From: Eutrigla gurnardus
Lineage: Eukaryota > Chordata > Actinopteri > Perciformes > Triglidae
DNA: 64,000 nt
Assembly (NCBI GenBank): GCA_963514095.1
Contig: OY741273.1
Coordinates: 23,243,046 to 23,307,045, forward strand
Direction of reading: 5' to 3'
The translations under genes and the position numbers were made by a program. The notes beneath the pieces were generated by a model that was not told the DNA's origin, made no database searches, and saw nothing but the letters and a program-made list of their open reading frames with translations. Shown here in pieces: positions 23,509 to 36,186 of this stretch. Every line of letters begins with the position of its first letter. Positions within the stretch are counted from its first letter, which is position 1.

Positions 23509-25754
23509 AGGTGTATTTGATTACCCTAAGTGTGTTTGTGTGTCAGCAAGTGTTTTTTCCTGTGCTGATGGAAGTAGCAGGTTAGTCTAATATCATCTCC
23601 TCCTGGAAGAGGAGCGCTATCGATCCGGCCGGTTGAAGTCCATCACAGAATTTAACATCAGCCGTCTGCCAGGTTGCCAATAACAGGGCTGTGATTTGGT
23701 TGTGTTTTGATGGAGTCATGTAACTGAATTCCTTGTTCCATTTAGACACATGCTACCATTTATTTTTAACCTTGTAGCAACACTTGCTGTATGTGCCAGC
23801 CTTTGGAAGTTGGAAGCATCCATTGCACTGTATTCTCAAACGTGCCAGAGTTCTCGTGATCGGAGGTGGAGCCGCCGCTGCCTGGAGCCGAGCTCTCCTC
23901 CACCTCTGTAGTAAAAAGCATCATAGACAGTTAATTTTACATTGGCCAAAGGGGGCGCCACTCTTTTACCCTACATTGGGTTCCATGACTTCCAAGTCCT
24001 TCTGAGACCCACCAATTCAATTGTATCCACTGTAGTGAACATTACGTTTTTGCTTACATCTCTCATACTATACATGTCACTCTATTAAGTCCTGTTGTTC
24101 CTTAAAGAGGATCACATCAGATGACACATGTTGGGGGAGCGGCCTTGCCCTGTCTTTTCAAAATGGCTGCCGTCCCAACAAGCACATTTTATAAAAAAAA
24201 AAAAAAAAAAGGTAAGCATGATATTCATAATTAAAACATGTTTTACTGCTATATTTTAATTGTTGTAAGTAACTAAACATCTCAGGAGTATTTGAGCAAG
24301 TTTTCAGAGCTGAGCTTTTTTATTTTTATTTGAAAAACAGCTAATTACTATTCTGTCAGGACTATGTACTTTTTTTTTAATTTTTTAATTTTTTAATTAG
24401 AAAACTGCACGTTTGAGAACAAGGAAATCCTGTTGGCCACTACACTGGACATTTATAATACAATTAAGTTTTAATTTTTGGGGGGCCTCAGGAGATATAT
24501 CAGCTGTGGATTGTTATAAGCCAATATAGTACAACTTGCATTTAAATTTCAGACGCTTCTGTTGTGATCACAGCAAGAATTTTGGTACAAAATAATTTTG
24601 ATTTCATTTTTAGCAACAGACCTGAAAGTTGCAGAAAACTCATTTAAGGATGCAGCGAATAGTTGGAGTTCAACCTTCAAACTACACTCAGAACACCACA
24701 TGACATTTTAAGGCGCGCGGTGCGACGTGGAGCTCCTACTAAACGACAGTGACAGAGTTTTCAGTCCGCTGAATATTTGAGTTCTCTGATGGCGGAAGAA
24801 GAACAAGTGAGGGGGAACATAATAACTGGCAGGGCATTTTGCTAACAGAATATGGGTCATTGAAAGAGGCTACTGAGGACACAGCTGTACCAGAGATGAA
24901 CGGCCACTATTCACATGGTGACAGGATGTCCCTCGGCGCTACATGTAGCACACAAAGACTGTAATAAAGGAAAGCGAGAGGAGGTCAAGGAAGACACGAT
25001 GTACGCGCGATATCCTTTTATTGTGGGATAATTAGCCAGTCATTTGTCTTTACTGGACGGCGGTGCTGTATGAGGACGGATGGAGCAGCAGTGAGGGGAA
25101 CTTGAGAACGAGAGCGAGTGACAAAGCCTGAAGAAAGATCCCTCTGTGACACCAGAGGCCAAAAAAAAAGAGGACGAAAAGAGGGAAACAATCTGTTGTA
25201 ACAGCTGTGGCGTCGGCTAAACTTCATCTCTGTGACAGGGCTCTGTGGACAGCTCGGAGGATGAAGTGAACACTCACATGAGGAGCCAGAATGGATTTAA
25301 CTCAGCTCTGTGACTGCCTCACCCCGAGCTTGTGGAGGTGGAGAGAGGAGGGGAGGAGAGGGGAGGTGGGGATCACCCTTTCAGTCTAAAGACAGATCAT
25401 CTGAAGCCTCACTTGAGGGTATTGACCGAGTAAACATCGGTATGTCGCTCATGGAAATGTGTGTGTGTGTAACATCCCTCTCATTAATGAGATTCCTCAA
25501 CTGCTCCTTCTCTCTTTCCCTCGCTCTCCCTCCCTTATCTCGTCCATCTCTGGCCACGTTTAGCTCATAAAGCGATCTGTTCGGCGAGGCTAACGCCACA
25601 GTGGTTGCCATATCCATCACTGTTGGTGTAATAAATTCACAGTGATTTAGGAAGATTGCTAGGGGCCTGGGTTTGGCACATGAAACCTACAAGTCGTGCA
25701 TATATGCAGCGCTCTCCTTTTTAATCCCAACCTCTGATTCTGAAAAGTGCCTTA

Positions 25755-25985
25755 AACTTAAAAAATGACCCCACTTCTCACTTGATTTATTATCTCAGTA
25801 AACATTGTAAACATGAGTTTTATGATCTCACTTGCTAGTTTCAAGTCTTCCTCAATAGAGCATGATGTTCATAATATAGTAGTAGTATAGTATAGTAAAT
25901 TATGGTCCATTTAGAGTCAGCAAGCAGGGGAAGCTTTAGGGCATACCTTCTTATCGACAGGTCGCTGCGGTCGCTACCATCGTAC
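25755..25985 (+). repeat. Dispersed fish repeat, copy 1
   Basis: This stretch shares an ordered series of blocks with 27975-28165 in the same orientation: TTATTATCTCA, AAACAT..AGTTT, ATTATGGTC, CATTTAGAGT, GCAGG, TTTAGGGC and GACAGGTC. It is a diverged copy of a family that I recall as frequent in fish genomes. It has no coding capacity. Confidence 0.75.
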
Positions 25986-26215
25986 CGATGCAAAAGGTTG
26001 CCTTGACACTGACGCATACCTTTTTCCCTAGTTTGTATGCTAAGCTAACCTTCTGCTAACTGTAGTCTTAACCGCCCCTTAAACGGTAAGTAATTGTCTC
26101 CATCATTTGTTCCACTGTTGCTGGCCATTTCCTCTCATTAAAGCTACGGTCTACAATTTGGAATAAAAAAAAAAATCCTTGCAGTCTATCAGCCGTAGGC
26201 CTGCATAGAAATTGA

Positions 26216-26251
26216 CCAATGGGAGCCATTGCTCCAGAAGGCTCCCATTGG
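26216..26251. repeat. Perfect 12-bp stem hairpin CCAATGGGAGCC / GGCTCCCATTGG
   Basis: The left arm 26216-26227 and right arm 26240-26251 are exact reverse complements around a 12-nt loop. Each arm ends in a CCAAT pentamer, on opposite strands. Sequence just upstream (about 26020-26090, with GTATGCTAAGCTAACC) resembles another common fish repeat, so the hairpin may be repeat-derived. Confidence 0.85.
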
Positions 26252-27919
26252 CTCGTACCCTCCATCCAATCCCCTGCTCCTCGTCATCCTGCCTCGTCGA
26301 ATCGTGCTTTTTTCAAATCTGTCTCAGAGGCTCAACTGAGTTTCAGAATGTAGACCACAGCTATTTACTCTATTTACAGTACAGTACAGGTGGAGGATAA
26401 CATCAACCTTTTAGTGCATCGAGTCTTTATAGCATCTGGCGTGTCCAGTACCTGAGGCGCCCGGCTGGGGAGTTGTATCTGTATCCAGATAACCAATGCT
26501 GCCATGCAGCACACAGTGGCTCTGAAAGCTCCTTTAATGGATGGATGTGAGAGTGGCATCACCCTTATCTTGGAATGGTTGCGTAAATGTTTTTTCCCCC
26601 AAAAATGTCTAAATATTGCTTCGACAGATCATTTAGTCCGTCCAGCCCCTCAAACCACATTTTAATAAACACGCTTCCCGGTTTGTGGCTATCACTTCAT
26701 TCCTGTTTTTAACTCACAGGAAACAGGAAATGCTTGTTCCATTTATTTAAAAGATAGCGATCTCCTTGCAGAAGATTTACTTTGCCACAGGCTCCTTTGC
26801 TGAGATTAGACTCTTTTTTTTTCTTCTTCCGTGGTCTTCACACGGCACAGAACACGTTTTCCCCCTTGAAATTAAGTCTTATCAGGTTGAAGCTATCATC
26901 ACACATCCAAAATGCATTAAAAAACACTGCAACCTTCAAATTGTGTTGAGGAGAAATAGCGACTTGCTATTTAGGTCCAGTCGGTCTAATTTCTCTGTAA
27001 TTTCCTTTCCCCATGTGCCCAACCCACCACCGTGTTCCTCCATGTGACCTTCAGCTTGAGTGTATTCATGTCGGCAGCCAAACCTGAGGCAGGCAGTTTC
27101 TCCTGAACCCATGTGTGAATAATTCTCCACAGCACCGTGACTCTGACAGACACTTTATCACCCAAGAACAAATCGCTGCTCAGGAGGCTCTCTTCAGTCC
27201 GAGCCGTGGTTGGATTCAGGTAGCACCACTACCTGTTTTCAACCTGATCCCATTTGGACTAATCTCTATTTTGCTAATCAAATATAAATTAGCCAATAAT
27301 AACATGCAGGTGGGTGAAACTCTCAAAGCAAAGTGCTTGAAGTTGTGCTGACTTCCTTTAATCCCTTCTGTCACCTTATTAGGTCTGGAAAATGGTGTTC
27401 ACCAGACCATGCAGCTATCTAATATGAAAATGAAAAAAAAAAAAAAACGTTGCATATCTGGTCTTTGGTTTAATGTGTCTGAGAAAACAGGAGGGGCTAA
27501 AAAGTGAAGAATGTTGGAAGGAGCAGGATGGGAGACATTAAAGGTAAAATAAAAAAACTTTGTTGTCACATCCAGTCATATTGTTCACCTATTTAACAAT
27601 ATATGCCCCAAAGATATATTTCATTGCATTTTAATATCAACATCCAATGTCTTTTTCTTCCTGATGATGGCATTAGAGCAAATCTGATACAAAAATATCA
27701 CCAAAGATAATACATGTGATCCTGGGAAACATGAAGTTCTGAATTAAATTGCATGACAATTCATGCAATAGTTGTTATACTAATATTTATATTAATAGGT
27801 ATTTCTGGCTGGAACGAACTGACCGACAGAATGACATTAGCATCCCCGAGCTGCCCAGGTGGAACTAACCACGTCCTGAAAAGTGAAGCAAATGAGGAGT
27901 TCCCGAGATCTTGCAGTCT

Positions 27920-28175
27920 CCGTAATAGCCAGCAGAGGGCGAGTCCCCTATTTGCAAATAATCAATCTGTGATTGTATAGAACTTTGATTATTTATTATC
28001 TCAATAAATATTATAAACATTAGTTTCTGGTGTCAGTTGCTCAAATCTTCAATACAGCATGATTTACATTTAGTGAATTATGGTCCCATTTAGAGTAAAA
28101 TTGACAAGTAAGCAGGAATTACTTTAGGGCGTGGCCTCTTTGTGATTGACAGGTCACTTCCACGATGTTGTCCAT
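27920..28175 (+). repeat. Dispersed fish repeat, copy 2 (carries CTCF-like motif)
   Basis: Paralogue of 25755-25985 about 2.2 kb away. It extends further 5', including AATAGCCAGCAGAGGGCGAG, which I recall as part of the same family and which contains a CTCF-like core at 27929-27942. Confidence 0.75.
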
Positions 28176-31100
28176 GTTTTTGTCTTTAACACTTTCACAG
28201 TGTGTTTTCAGTTTGGAACCTTTTTGGTCAATAAAAATGTCTTATTCAGGGTTTTTGCAAAAAGGCAAAGACGGTGACGGCCAAAAGGCCGAACTTCAAA
28301 TGTTTTCAACTACAATGTAGAAATGGGTGACTTCAGAGCTCCTCCACTTAGGCCAGGTCATGTTCCAAGGCTGGGTTTTTACTACTTTCAGTGTGATATT
28401 GAATGAGGCTTTCTTACTTCTGAAACAGAACTATGAAGTCCCGCTTCACGTTACGGTTGACAGTTTGAACCTGGTTGGTTCTCAGCTTGCGTCTCCAATT
28501 AAATGCCTCTGAACTCCCATGGTGCACTGCAGCCTTCCTGTCCTTTTCTTTCCTCCCAAACCAAGAAAGGATGGATTGTTTCGGTCTTGGCACTCCCTTC
28601 TCCCCCAGATGTAACACTCTGTGGCTTCCTTTCTCTTTTCATATCTGTTCTCCCTCTGTCCTCAGCTCTATATTCAGAGTCTTCTTCCCCTTGTCCTCTG
28701 TCTCTCTGCTTCTCTTTTATTCATTCACCCTTTGGTCCCTCTCTCTGTCACTACTGCTTCCCGTTGTCACGTCCCTCCTCTCTCCTCTCTGCTGTCCCTT
28801 CATCTGCCTCTCAAGTCTTCTTCCCTCCTGTGTTTCTTCCATTTCTCTCCCTCTCCTGTCACGGTGCGGAGTGCTGATAAGTAAAAGTCTGACACCACAC
28901 TGCACCTCCTGAAAAACCTCCAACATTTAATGTTTCCCTTTTTTTTTCTTCTCAGACATACATTGTCTCAGATCTTACCTGAATTGACAAGCTGTCTTGT
29001 GGCTTCACATTTTATAAGTGAAACTTTTTAAACTTTGAGTTTTTTTTGGTTTGTGGAGCCACAGACATGTGCTCTGTCTCTGTGTCACGGCAGCGGTGCC
29101 AATTAAGGAACTGGATTACGTTAAAGGAAGAATGTGTGTGGGTGGAAGCCTTGGAACGTGGTTACTCTGCCATGTTGTGAGGAACTACGTTTGTTTGTTG
29201 ACAACATTCTTCACACAATGATTTGATCAAGTGAAGAGAATGGGCGAGTAAGCTGGTAAACTTGTTGCATCATGTGATTTTCACCCTCTCATATTTCATA
29301 TTTTCCTTTCTTTTAGTCTTCCTCTCCCTCTCTTTGTTTTTTTTCTCTATAGCAGAAACACTCCTTAGCATGTTTAGACACGCTGGTTCAAACACCATGC
29401 AGGAGGCAACTCTAAGACAGGATTCATTGCTGTGTTGTTTTGTGTCTACAACAAAAAAAACACACACATATTATTATTTTTTACCTCGCCAAATCGCTCA
29501 TAACATTCACAACCCCCTTCCCTTTCCACTCTGAATGTTCAGCAATTTTACGCCGGTTTGGTCGCCAAATGGGAAAAGTTTGACAAAGTCGTTTCCTCCT
29601 CTCTTTTCTCCCATGTATCAGCGCCGTCTTTCATCACCGGGCTTTATTCCATTAAGTGAGTCATTCTGATTATGGTTCACAGACGGGACAATGATGTTAA
29701 TGTGGTAAGGTACAATCCATTCAGATGGCGCCAGTCATTTCACTCATTTATCTTCTTCCACACAAAATTGGACATTTCACTCCACTTACATGCTCATACA
29801 CATAAACACACAGATAAACAAACACAAATTACTCGCAGGCACTTACTACAGCTATGTTGGGTAAAAATGAAGGTCATAAACTATATTTAATTAAAATTGA
29901 ATTTAGATCTAGGGATACGGGCAGAGTGTGTCGCACTGCAGGAAGCTTGCTAATGTACATCCTGTATGCCTCACCAAGCTCCTGAGTTATTTCTATCACA
30001 ATTATTCCCACTATATGGCCAAAGAGCTTTACACTAATGTGCAGCATTAGCCCTCGCTCTTTCACCCTCACTTTGCTCGGAGCGTCTGAGCATTTCAGCA
30101 TCCTCATTTCCAGAAGAGCACACAAATAATTGAGAAACGGAGAACCCTCTCCATTAGACAACCTCTCCAGCATGCAGTCCTCTCCATCCCTCCCTCCACA
30201 TTCCTCACGTTTGACACTTAAAACCCTCCACTTTGAAAACGTCAAACATCGTTTGACCCGGTTCCTCTCATAAATCAGGTTAAGTGCGTCGCTTCAGCCT
30301 GTTTCTTACAGCTTCGCCGTTCTAAGTTCAGTTTAAAAATGTGTTTTGAAGTTGAAACTGTCGCTCCTCAAGGTAAACAGATTGGACAAAGAGTCATGAC
30401 AAATGTGAGATAGTTATCTGATGAATGCTAAAAAAGCAACGTCATCCAATGTCACTTACTGAAAACATACATAAAATAATTTATGGACCAGGGATCCATT
30501 GGATTGCAATGATATGCATCTCAATCTATTCAGTCCACTATTGTTGACCATAAAGGCATTAGTACTCACTTATCTATATAACTGCTCTTGTGGTAACAAC
30601 CACCTCATTTATTTAACAAAATATAACTGCAATAAGTGGTCTCTTGTTTTCAAGACATGTGTTTTCCAGCTGAACAAGGAGGGTTTTAAAACACTTTAAT
30701 GAGATTTAGAAGTAGGGGAATTTGTGCAGTGCATAAAACAACTGTAGCTTCCACTTTTCACACTGAATATTTATTCAGTTATTTATTGGACAGGTTATGA
30801 CTGGTTGATCTCCAATAGACACAATTTTAGCCAAGACTCAGACTTCAGTTTACTTTATGTTATGGTTAAAACAAACAAACATAAAATTGTATTCATACCA
30901 TAGTTGCCTTGTGTCTAAAACACATCCAGTGTAAAAATCCTGGCAGGATGGCCGTCCGGTAGCGACGTTACTGTGGTATTTACACCGAGTAGACTCACTG
31001 ACCTTCTCTCTGCTTGATAGGAAACCTCTGTGACATTCAGCTGCATTGATCAGATTAGAGAAAAGTCAGTTGCTCAATGTAGACCTGCAAAAGTAAATGA

Positions 31101-31276
31101 TAACTTGACATTAAGATGGACTGATAGTGGATATGAGAAATGTAGACAAAGTGATAAGAAAATATGGGGAAGGGAAAAGAAGAAAAAAATGCAGGATTGG
31201 CTGCATGTGGGCTCGGCCATATGGTTTAGCCTGTTGATCACAGTTGCAGTCAGTGGAACCCCAGGGAGCAGCTGAC

Positions 31277-31281
<5 letters not shown>

Positions 31282-31315
<34 letters not shown>
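31282..31315. repeat. (TG)n(AG)n compound microsatellite
   Basis: TG to 31307, then a short GA run. Intergenic. Confidence 0.95.
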
Positions 31316-34300
31316 TTGGGGTGCAACACACCCAAGCTGTTTACGGACAACTAAGGAGTGCACCTGATTTAACTGACCTTTCTTTTAAGGTCCATCTAAT
31401 GTGAATGTTAGTTCTCTGGCAATCTTATCAGGAGGGCAACTTACTTTAGTTATAAATGTCATCACTAACCTTTCAAGGTTACTGTGATGATGGCGTTTGC
31501 AAGCAACATTACAGTCTGCCTATAAATCTGTCTGGTTTATCTTTAATATCGTTACAGTGGGTCTATGTACATTAAGCATATAAAGAGCAACATCAGCATT
31601 GATTTGGAGTCTTGTTTCCGGCCACCTGACACAATGCCAATTTTCATTTGTTTTTTATCTCCACTATAACTATAACATCTATCTCATAGCAGCCAAATGC
31701 TCCACCGTGTTCGCAATAGTAGCAAAGTAACTTTGCCTGCTGTTTTTCGGGGCAGGGCTTGATTTTGAGAGTGTTCTTACTGAAAACAGCTGGAAACGCT
31801 GCAAATGACAGCGGTGAGAGTGAGCCAAAGCAGATTTGTGGGCCATAAACCTAAAGAATGAGCTGAAAGAGTGGGACTGCAGAGCCAAGGCATTTCTCTT
31901 TAGGTTCATCACGATGAGTGACCTTTGTCCACATAATAATATAGAGGTTTAAGTAAGCTGTTCCCCTCTAAGATTACAAAGCTGTCCAACTAATGATGAG
32001 AGATTTCTCACAGGATAAACACACTTCTCACCCCACAAATAAGAAGCACGCTCCTCTTCAGTCCGTTACACCGTGTACTCTAACCTGTTTAGAAAAGACG
32101 CTGCAGAATGAGTTTACATTCATGAGGATCGGACATTTCACCACTTCTGGACCTGCATACTATGTTTATTCAAGTGTACACAGTAACCATCTTCAATGTC
32201 TTGTTTACTGTAAAACTAACATTAACACACATCAGTATGTGATATCATAAATATTATGCTTTCCAAATGTGCAGGATTTAAAAAAAACGGTGATCTAGTT
32301 ACAGTTGCACTGCTATAAACACAACACTGACATTTTTGACAGCTTAAGCCCTCTGATCACACTTTGTTGGTGCCAAGTTTGTTAACAAGTGAGCCATGTC
32401 AGTGTCATTACAGCAAGAGTCCCACAGGGAAAGACATGTTATTACTGGAAATGTGTCTAAATAGTTCGCGCTCACAGGCTTGGTTGTAATTGCTGTTTAG
32501 GCTGGAAACACTGAACAGGGAAATACAGGCTACTGAGGGTTTCCATGTGGGTAAAGGTCTCATATTAAATTCAAGTCACCTCACCTTTTGAGGCGTTCCC
32601 ATTCAGGGAAGAGAGTAGGGAGGGTGGATGCTCATCTGAAATGGAGGATGAATGGAAGGGAGATCAAGAGAAACATAAAAGAGGGACTGCGGAAAGGGAA
32701 CAGCATGGTGGAGTGATGTGGAGTGACGGAGAAAAAAAAAAAAAAAGAAGAATTCATTATTTTCCAGCCTCGTCTGTTGGGCAGCTGATAACAGAGATCA
32801 GTACCAGCGGAGATGCTCACCAGAATGACGTGAGCATTGTGTGTGGTGGTCCTCCTCTGGGCATGTGATGAGCCTGGAATTGGATGAAGCGAAATAAAGA
32901 AAGCAACAAATTTAATAGCGGGGGGAAAAAACTACACACCGTCCGGACACAAAGACAACAAAAGCTGACTGCAGGGACAGAAACATACGGATGAATGGAG
33001 AAACAGAACATAAGGGGGAATCATTTTCTCCCCAATCCCCTAATTTGTACATTTCGATTACCCTTACTGATGCATGCTGGTCCGAGTAATGCAGCTTTGG
33101 GTTTCACTGCTTGGTGTTGCTGCAGCGACTTCCACCACAGTAAATGAGAATGACACAAGCGAGAAACACTATTAGCCTCTGATGGCGATCGGCTTGTCAG
33201 ATGAGGCAGCGTAGCGTGATGCAAAGTAATGCAGGTCAGACCCTGAGACAAATAGAATTTCCCTTCTGTGCTTTGTCATTATGATTACTTCTGGGACATG
33301 AAGTGTTCCCAGGTTATATCCAATCAGTTTAGAGACGATGGGACTGAATCCTCTGGTATAGCTGAGAAACAAACAGGACCCAATGGGCTTGTTTAAGTGA
33401 AGTAAAGAAGAGCATTTCAGCCGTAACCCTCAAGTAATGACCTGGTTTAAAGTGTCTGCAGTGATGTCACACTCCTCTGTGCATTCTCTTTGCTTTTTAC
33501 ACACCTGAGATCAAATGAAGCAGTGGTTAGGATGTTTTGGACTGGGAGGCAGGGATCCGTAGGCCACACTGAGTGAACGGATGGGAGCTGCAGAAGGCAA
33601 TTTCAACTGTGTCCTTATCTAACTTCACACCTGGACGCATGTGCAAGGCAAAACGGCTCCCTCGGACATGGATTGGTTCTGACTGGGAACTCCTGACTCA
33701 CCAAAATCAGTGACAGTGCGGAGCGGGAGCGAGTGAAAGCCGGGGCGAGCTTCATCCATAGATAATGTTTGTCATGCAGCAGTGTTCTTCATTGACCTCA
33801 TCGTCATTGTGTTTGTCCACATTAGGAGAATCGTGGAATCTTAGATTTTCTGCCACTGCAGTGACAGTAACCTGATAATGATGTCAAACGAGTAAGTCGA
33901 CAAAGTTTATCTAACGTTTGCCAGCATTAGTCACCATAAGCTGCTGGTCCAGACCGAGGCTGTAGCTCCAACGTGTGTGGGCAAGGATTCATTTTTATAA
34001 CTTCATAAGTCAGCCTTTCAGTCGTGAGAGGGATGTTGGGACCTCTTCTTTTAGCACGAGTTGCATAGTCAGACTTTGTGGTATTGGATCAGATATTAGT
34101 TGTGATGTTGTGCCACAGTGTCTGCTAGTTCCCTTCAGTAGGGACACTTCCATTCATTCCCTGTCAGATTGTTTTGCTTGCTGTACACCTTTCGAATCCC
34201 TGCCAACACTTTAGGGTGTTAAGCCTGATGTCTAGCCCCAGCTCTTGTTTGCCTGCGTGTTGCTTGTTGACTCCATCTTGAACTTTGACCCTTTTGCTCA

Positions 34301-35837
34301 TATATTTGGGGTCAGAATAGTCAGGGAAACATGCTGGCTTTCATCCTGCAAAGTACAACCAGGTGCAGGAAGACATCCAGGAATTTGGACATACTATAGG
34401 ATGTACTCGATCTCCAGGACGGCTACTAAAGGGATATTAGTGGAGATTAAACACTTTTTCTATTTATTTTCCAGGAATTTTTAGCAGCTAAGTTTTCTAT
34501 TGTATTTTTGAGATGATCAGATTTGCTCACAGAGTTTACTTCATGCTTTGATTGTCCCACACATCCTACCAGGTGTGCATGAGACAATGTTTAATAAATA
34601 CAACACAGTCAGAACTGACTACTTACAAAAGTAATAGTGTAAACTTAAACATAATTATTCCAAATGTTAGGGTGGTCAAACACAACAACATGATGTTAGT
34701 TGGTTAAAAAACAAAACACCCCGGCAGCACTTTGGACAGGTTGAGCTGCGTTTGGCAGCGCTGGTGCTTAACACATTCAAATTAAAGGCGTTAAACAGTG
34801 CGCATCCAGCCGAGCCCAATAAGTCTCTGTCAGCCTCTCAGGCGGATAATGGAGGTCACAGCCAGATAGAATAGGGTCCTTGGCAGGGAATATAATGGCA
34901 GATGCGATGATTCCTTCACTTGGCTCAGTCTTTGAATATTACATCCTTTGATTTTCATTTCACTTGTGTTGTATTTTTAACACCAGGCGGTTTGGCCGGG
35001 ATATGAGTAGCAGACGCACTCTTAATATCACATGTCAAACTTCGTCAGCTTAGTTTTACGAATGTCTTTCCTCAATCAAAAATCCTGCAGAAATCTGTTT
35101 TGATTGCAGTCTTTGCCTCGGTGCCAACAGATGTACGTTTGCTGTGTTCACACTTCACACAAAGGAAACCCACAAGGGGCGTATTTCATCACTCTCGGTG
35201 TGTGTGTTGGCAGATGTATGTTGAACTGATAATGTATGGCAGCGAGTCGACATGCGATTCTCAACCTTTACAACGATGTGTTAGATTAAGTTTAAGGAGT
35301 ACCTTATTGACAGTAGTAGTATTGTAGAAGTATTTAATGATTTTTTTAAAACATGTTACAATGAATCAGAAATGATGACTGGAAGTCTAGCTTTTGAATC
35401 CGGGACCCATTTCCCCTATAATAAGTACTTCATTCCTCATCCTTTCCAGGAACCTTGAAAGTAAATGTGTTACATATTAGTTCCTTATTCTTAGGAAACT
35501 AAAGGATCCAGTAAATCAAGTGTTACCATTTGTGTTTTTGTGCATTTTGCTGGAATAGCAGTTTGAAGAAATCACCAAATACCTCACCTAATGGACCATA
35601 ATGCAGGTAACATCCATCCAATGGTGGACTTTTATTCTCTTTCTCATTAATAACATCCATTAGATTATTGCTCCGGTCTTGCCGAACTTCTCCGACTACA
35701 ATTTTGAGATGTTTGGCATCTCAGCATAATTAACTTAACCTTTGGCTCTCCCTCTCCACCGGCCGGTCCTGCCACGATCCTTCATCATCCTCTGTCTGTC
35801 TGCTGCCTCGGACCGTGTCTGCTTAGCCCTTGGCTGT

Positions 35838-35839
<2 letters not shown>

Positions 35840-35893
<54 letters not shown>
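35840..35893. repeat. (CA)27 microsatellite
   Basis: 54 nt of uninterrupted CA, about 300 nt before the 21-bp satellite element. Confidence 0.98.
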
Positions 35894-35896
<3 letters not shown>

Positions 35897-36186
35897 CTGT
35901 CTGTCGTAGCCTTTCGGAGACACAAATGACCATCTCCATGTCCAAAACAGTAATTCATTGTGTTTATGTGTCTAACCCTTTGCCATTTTTGTTTTAATCA
36001 ATGGCTCCTGCTGACTCTTTATGAGCGTGGAAGGATATTTCTTACGAAACAAATCTGAAATGCCATGACAGTGCCATAACCATGAAATATTACTGTAGTC
36101 CCTTATCGCTCTGCCCACTTCCCATTTAAATCAAAATGATTTATATATTTTTCTTTCTTCTCAGCACATCACTACCACAATATTTT

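Noticed and set aside
23940..23960. CTCF-like GGGGGCGCCAC near 23950
   Set aside because: Several core positions mismatch when aligned to CCASYAGRKGGCRS.
28475..28912. Ser/Leu/Pro-rich open frames in three phases
   Set aside because: Pyrimidine-rich low-complexity DNA; simultaneous opening in several frames argues against coding.
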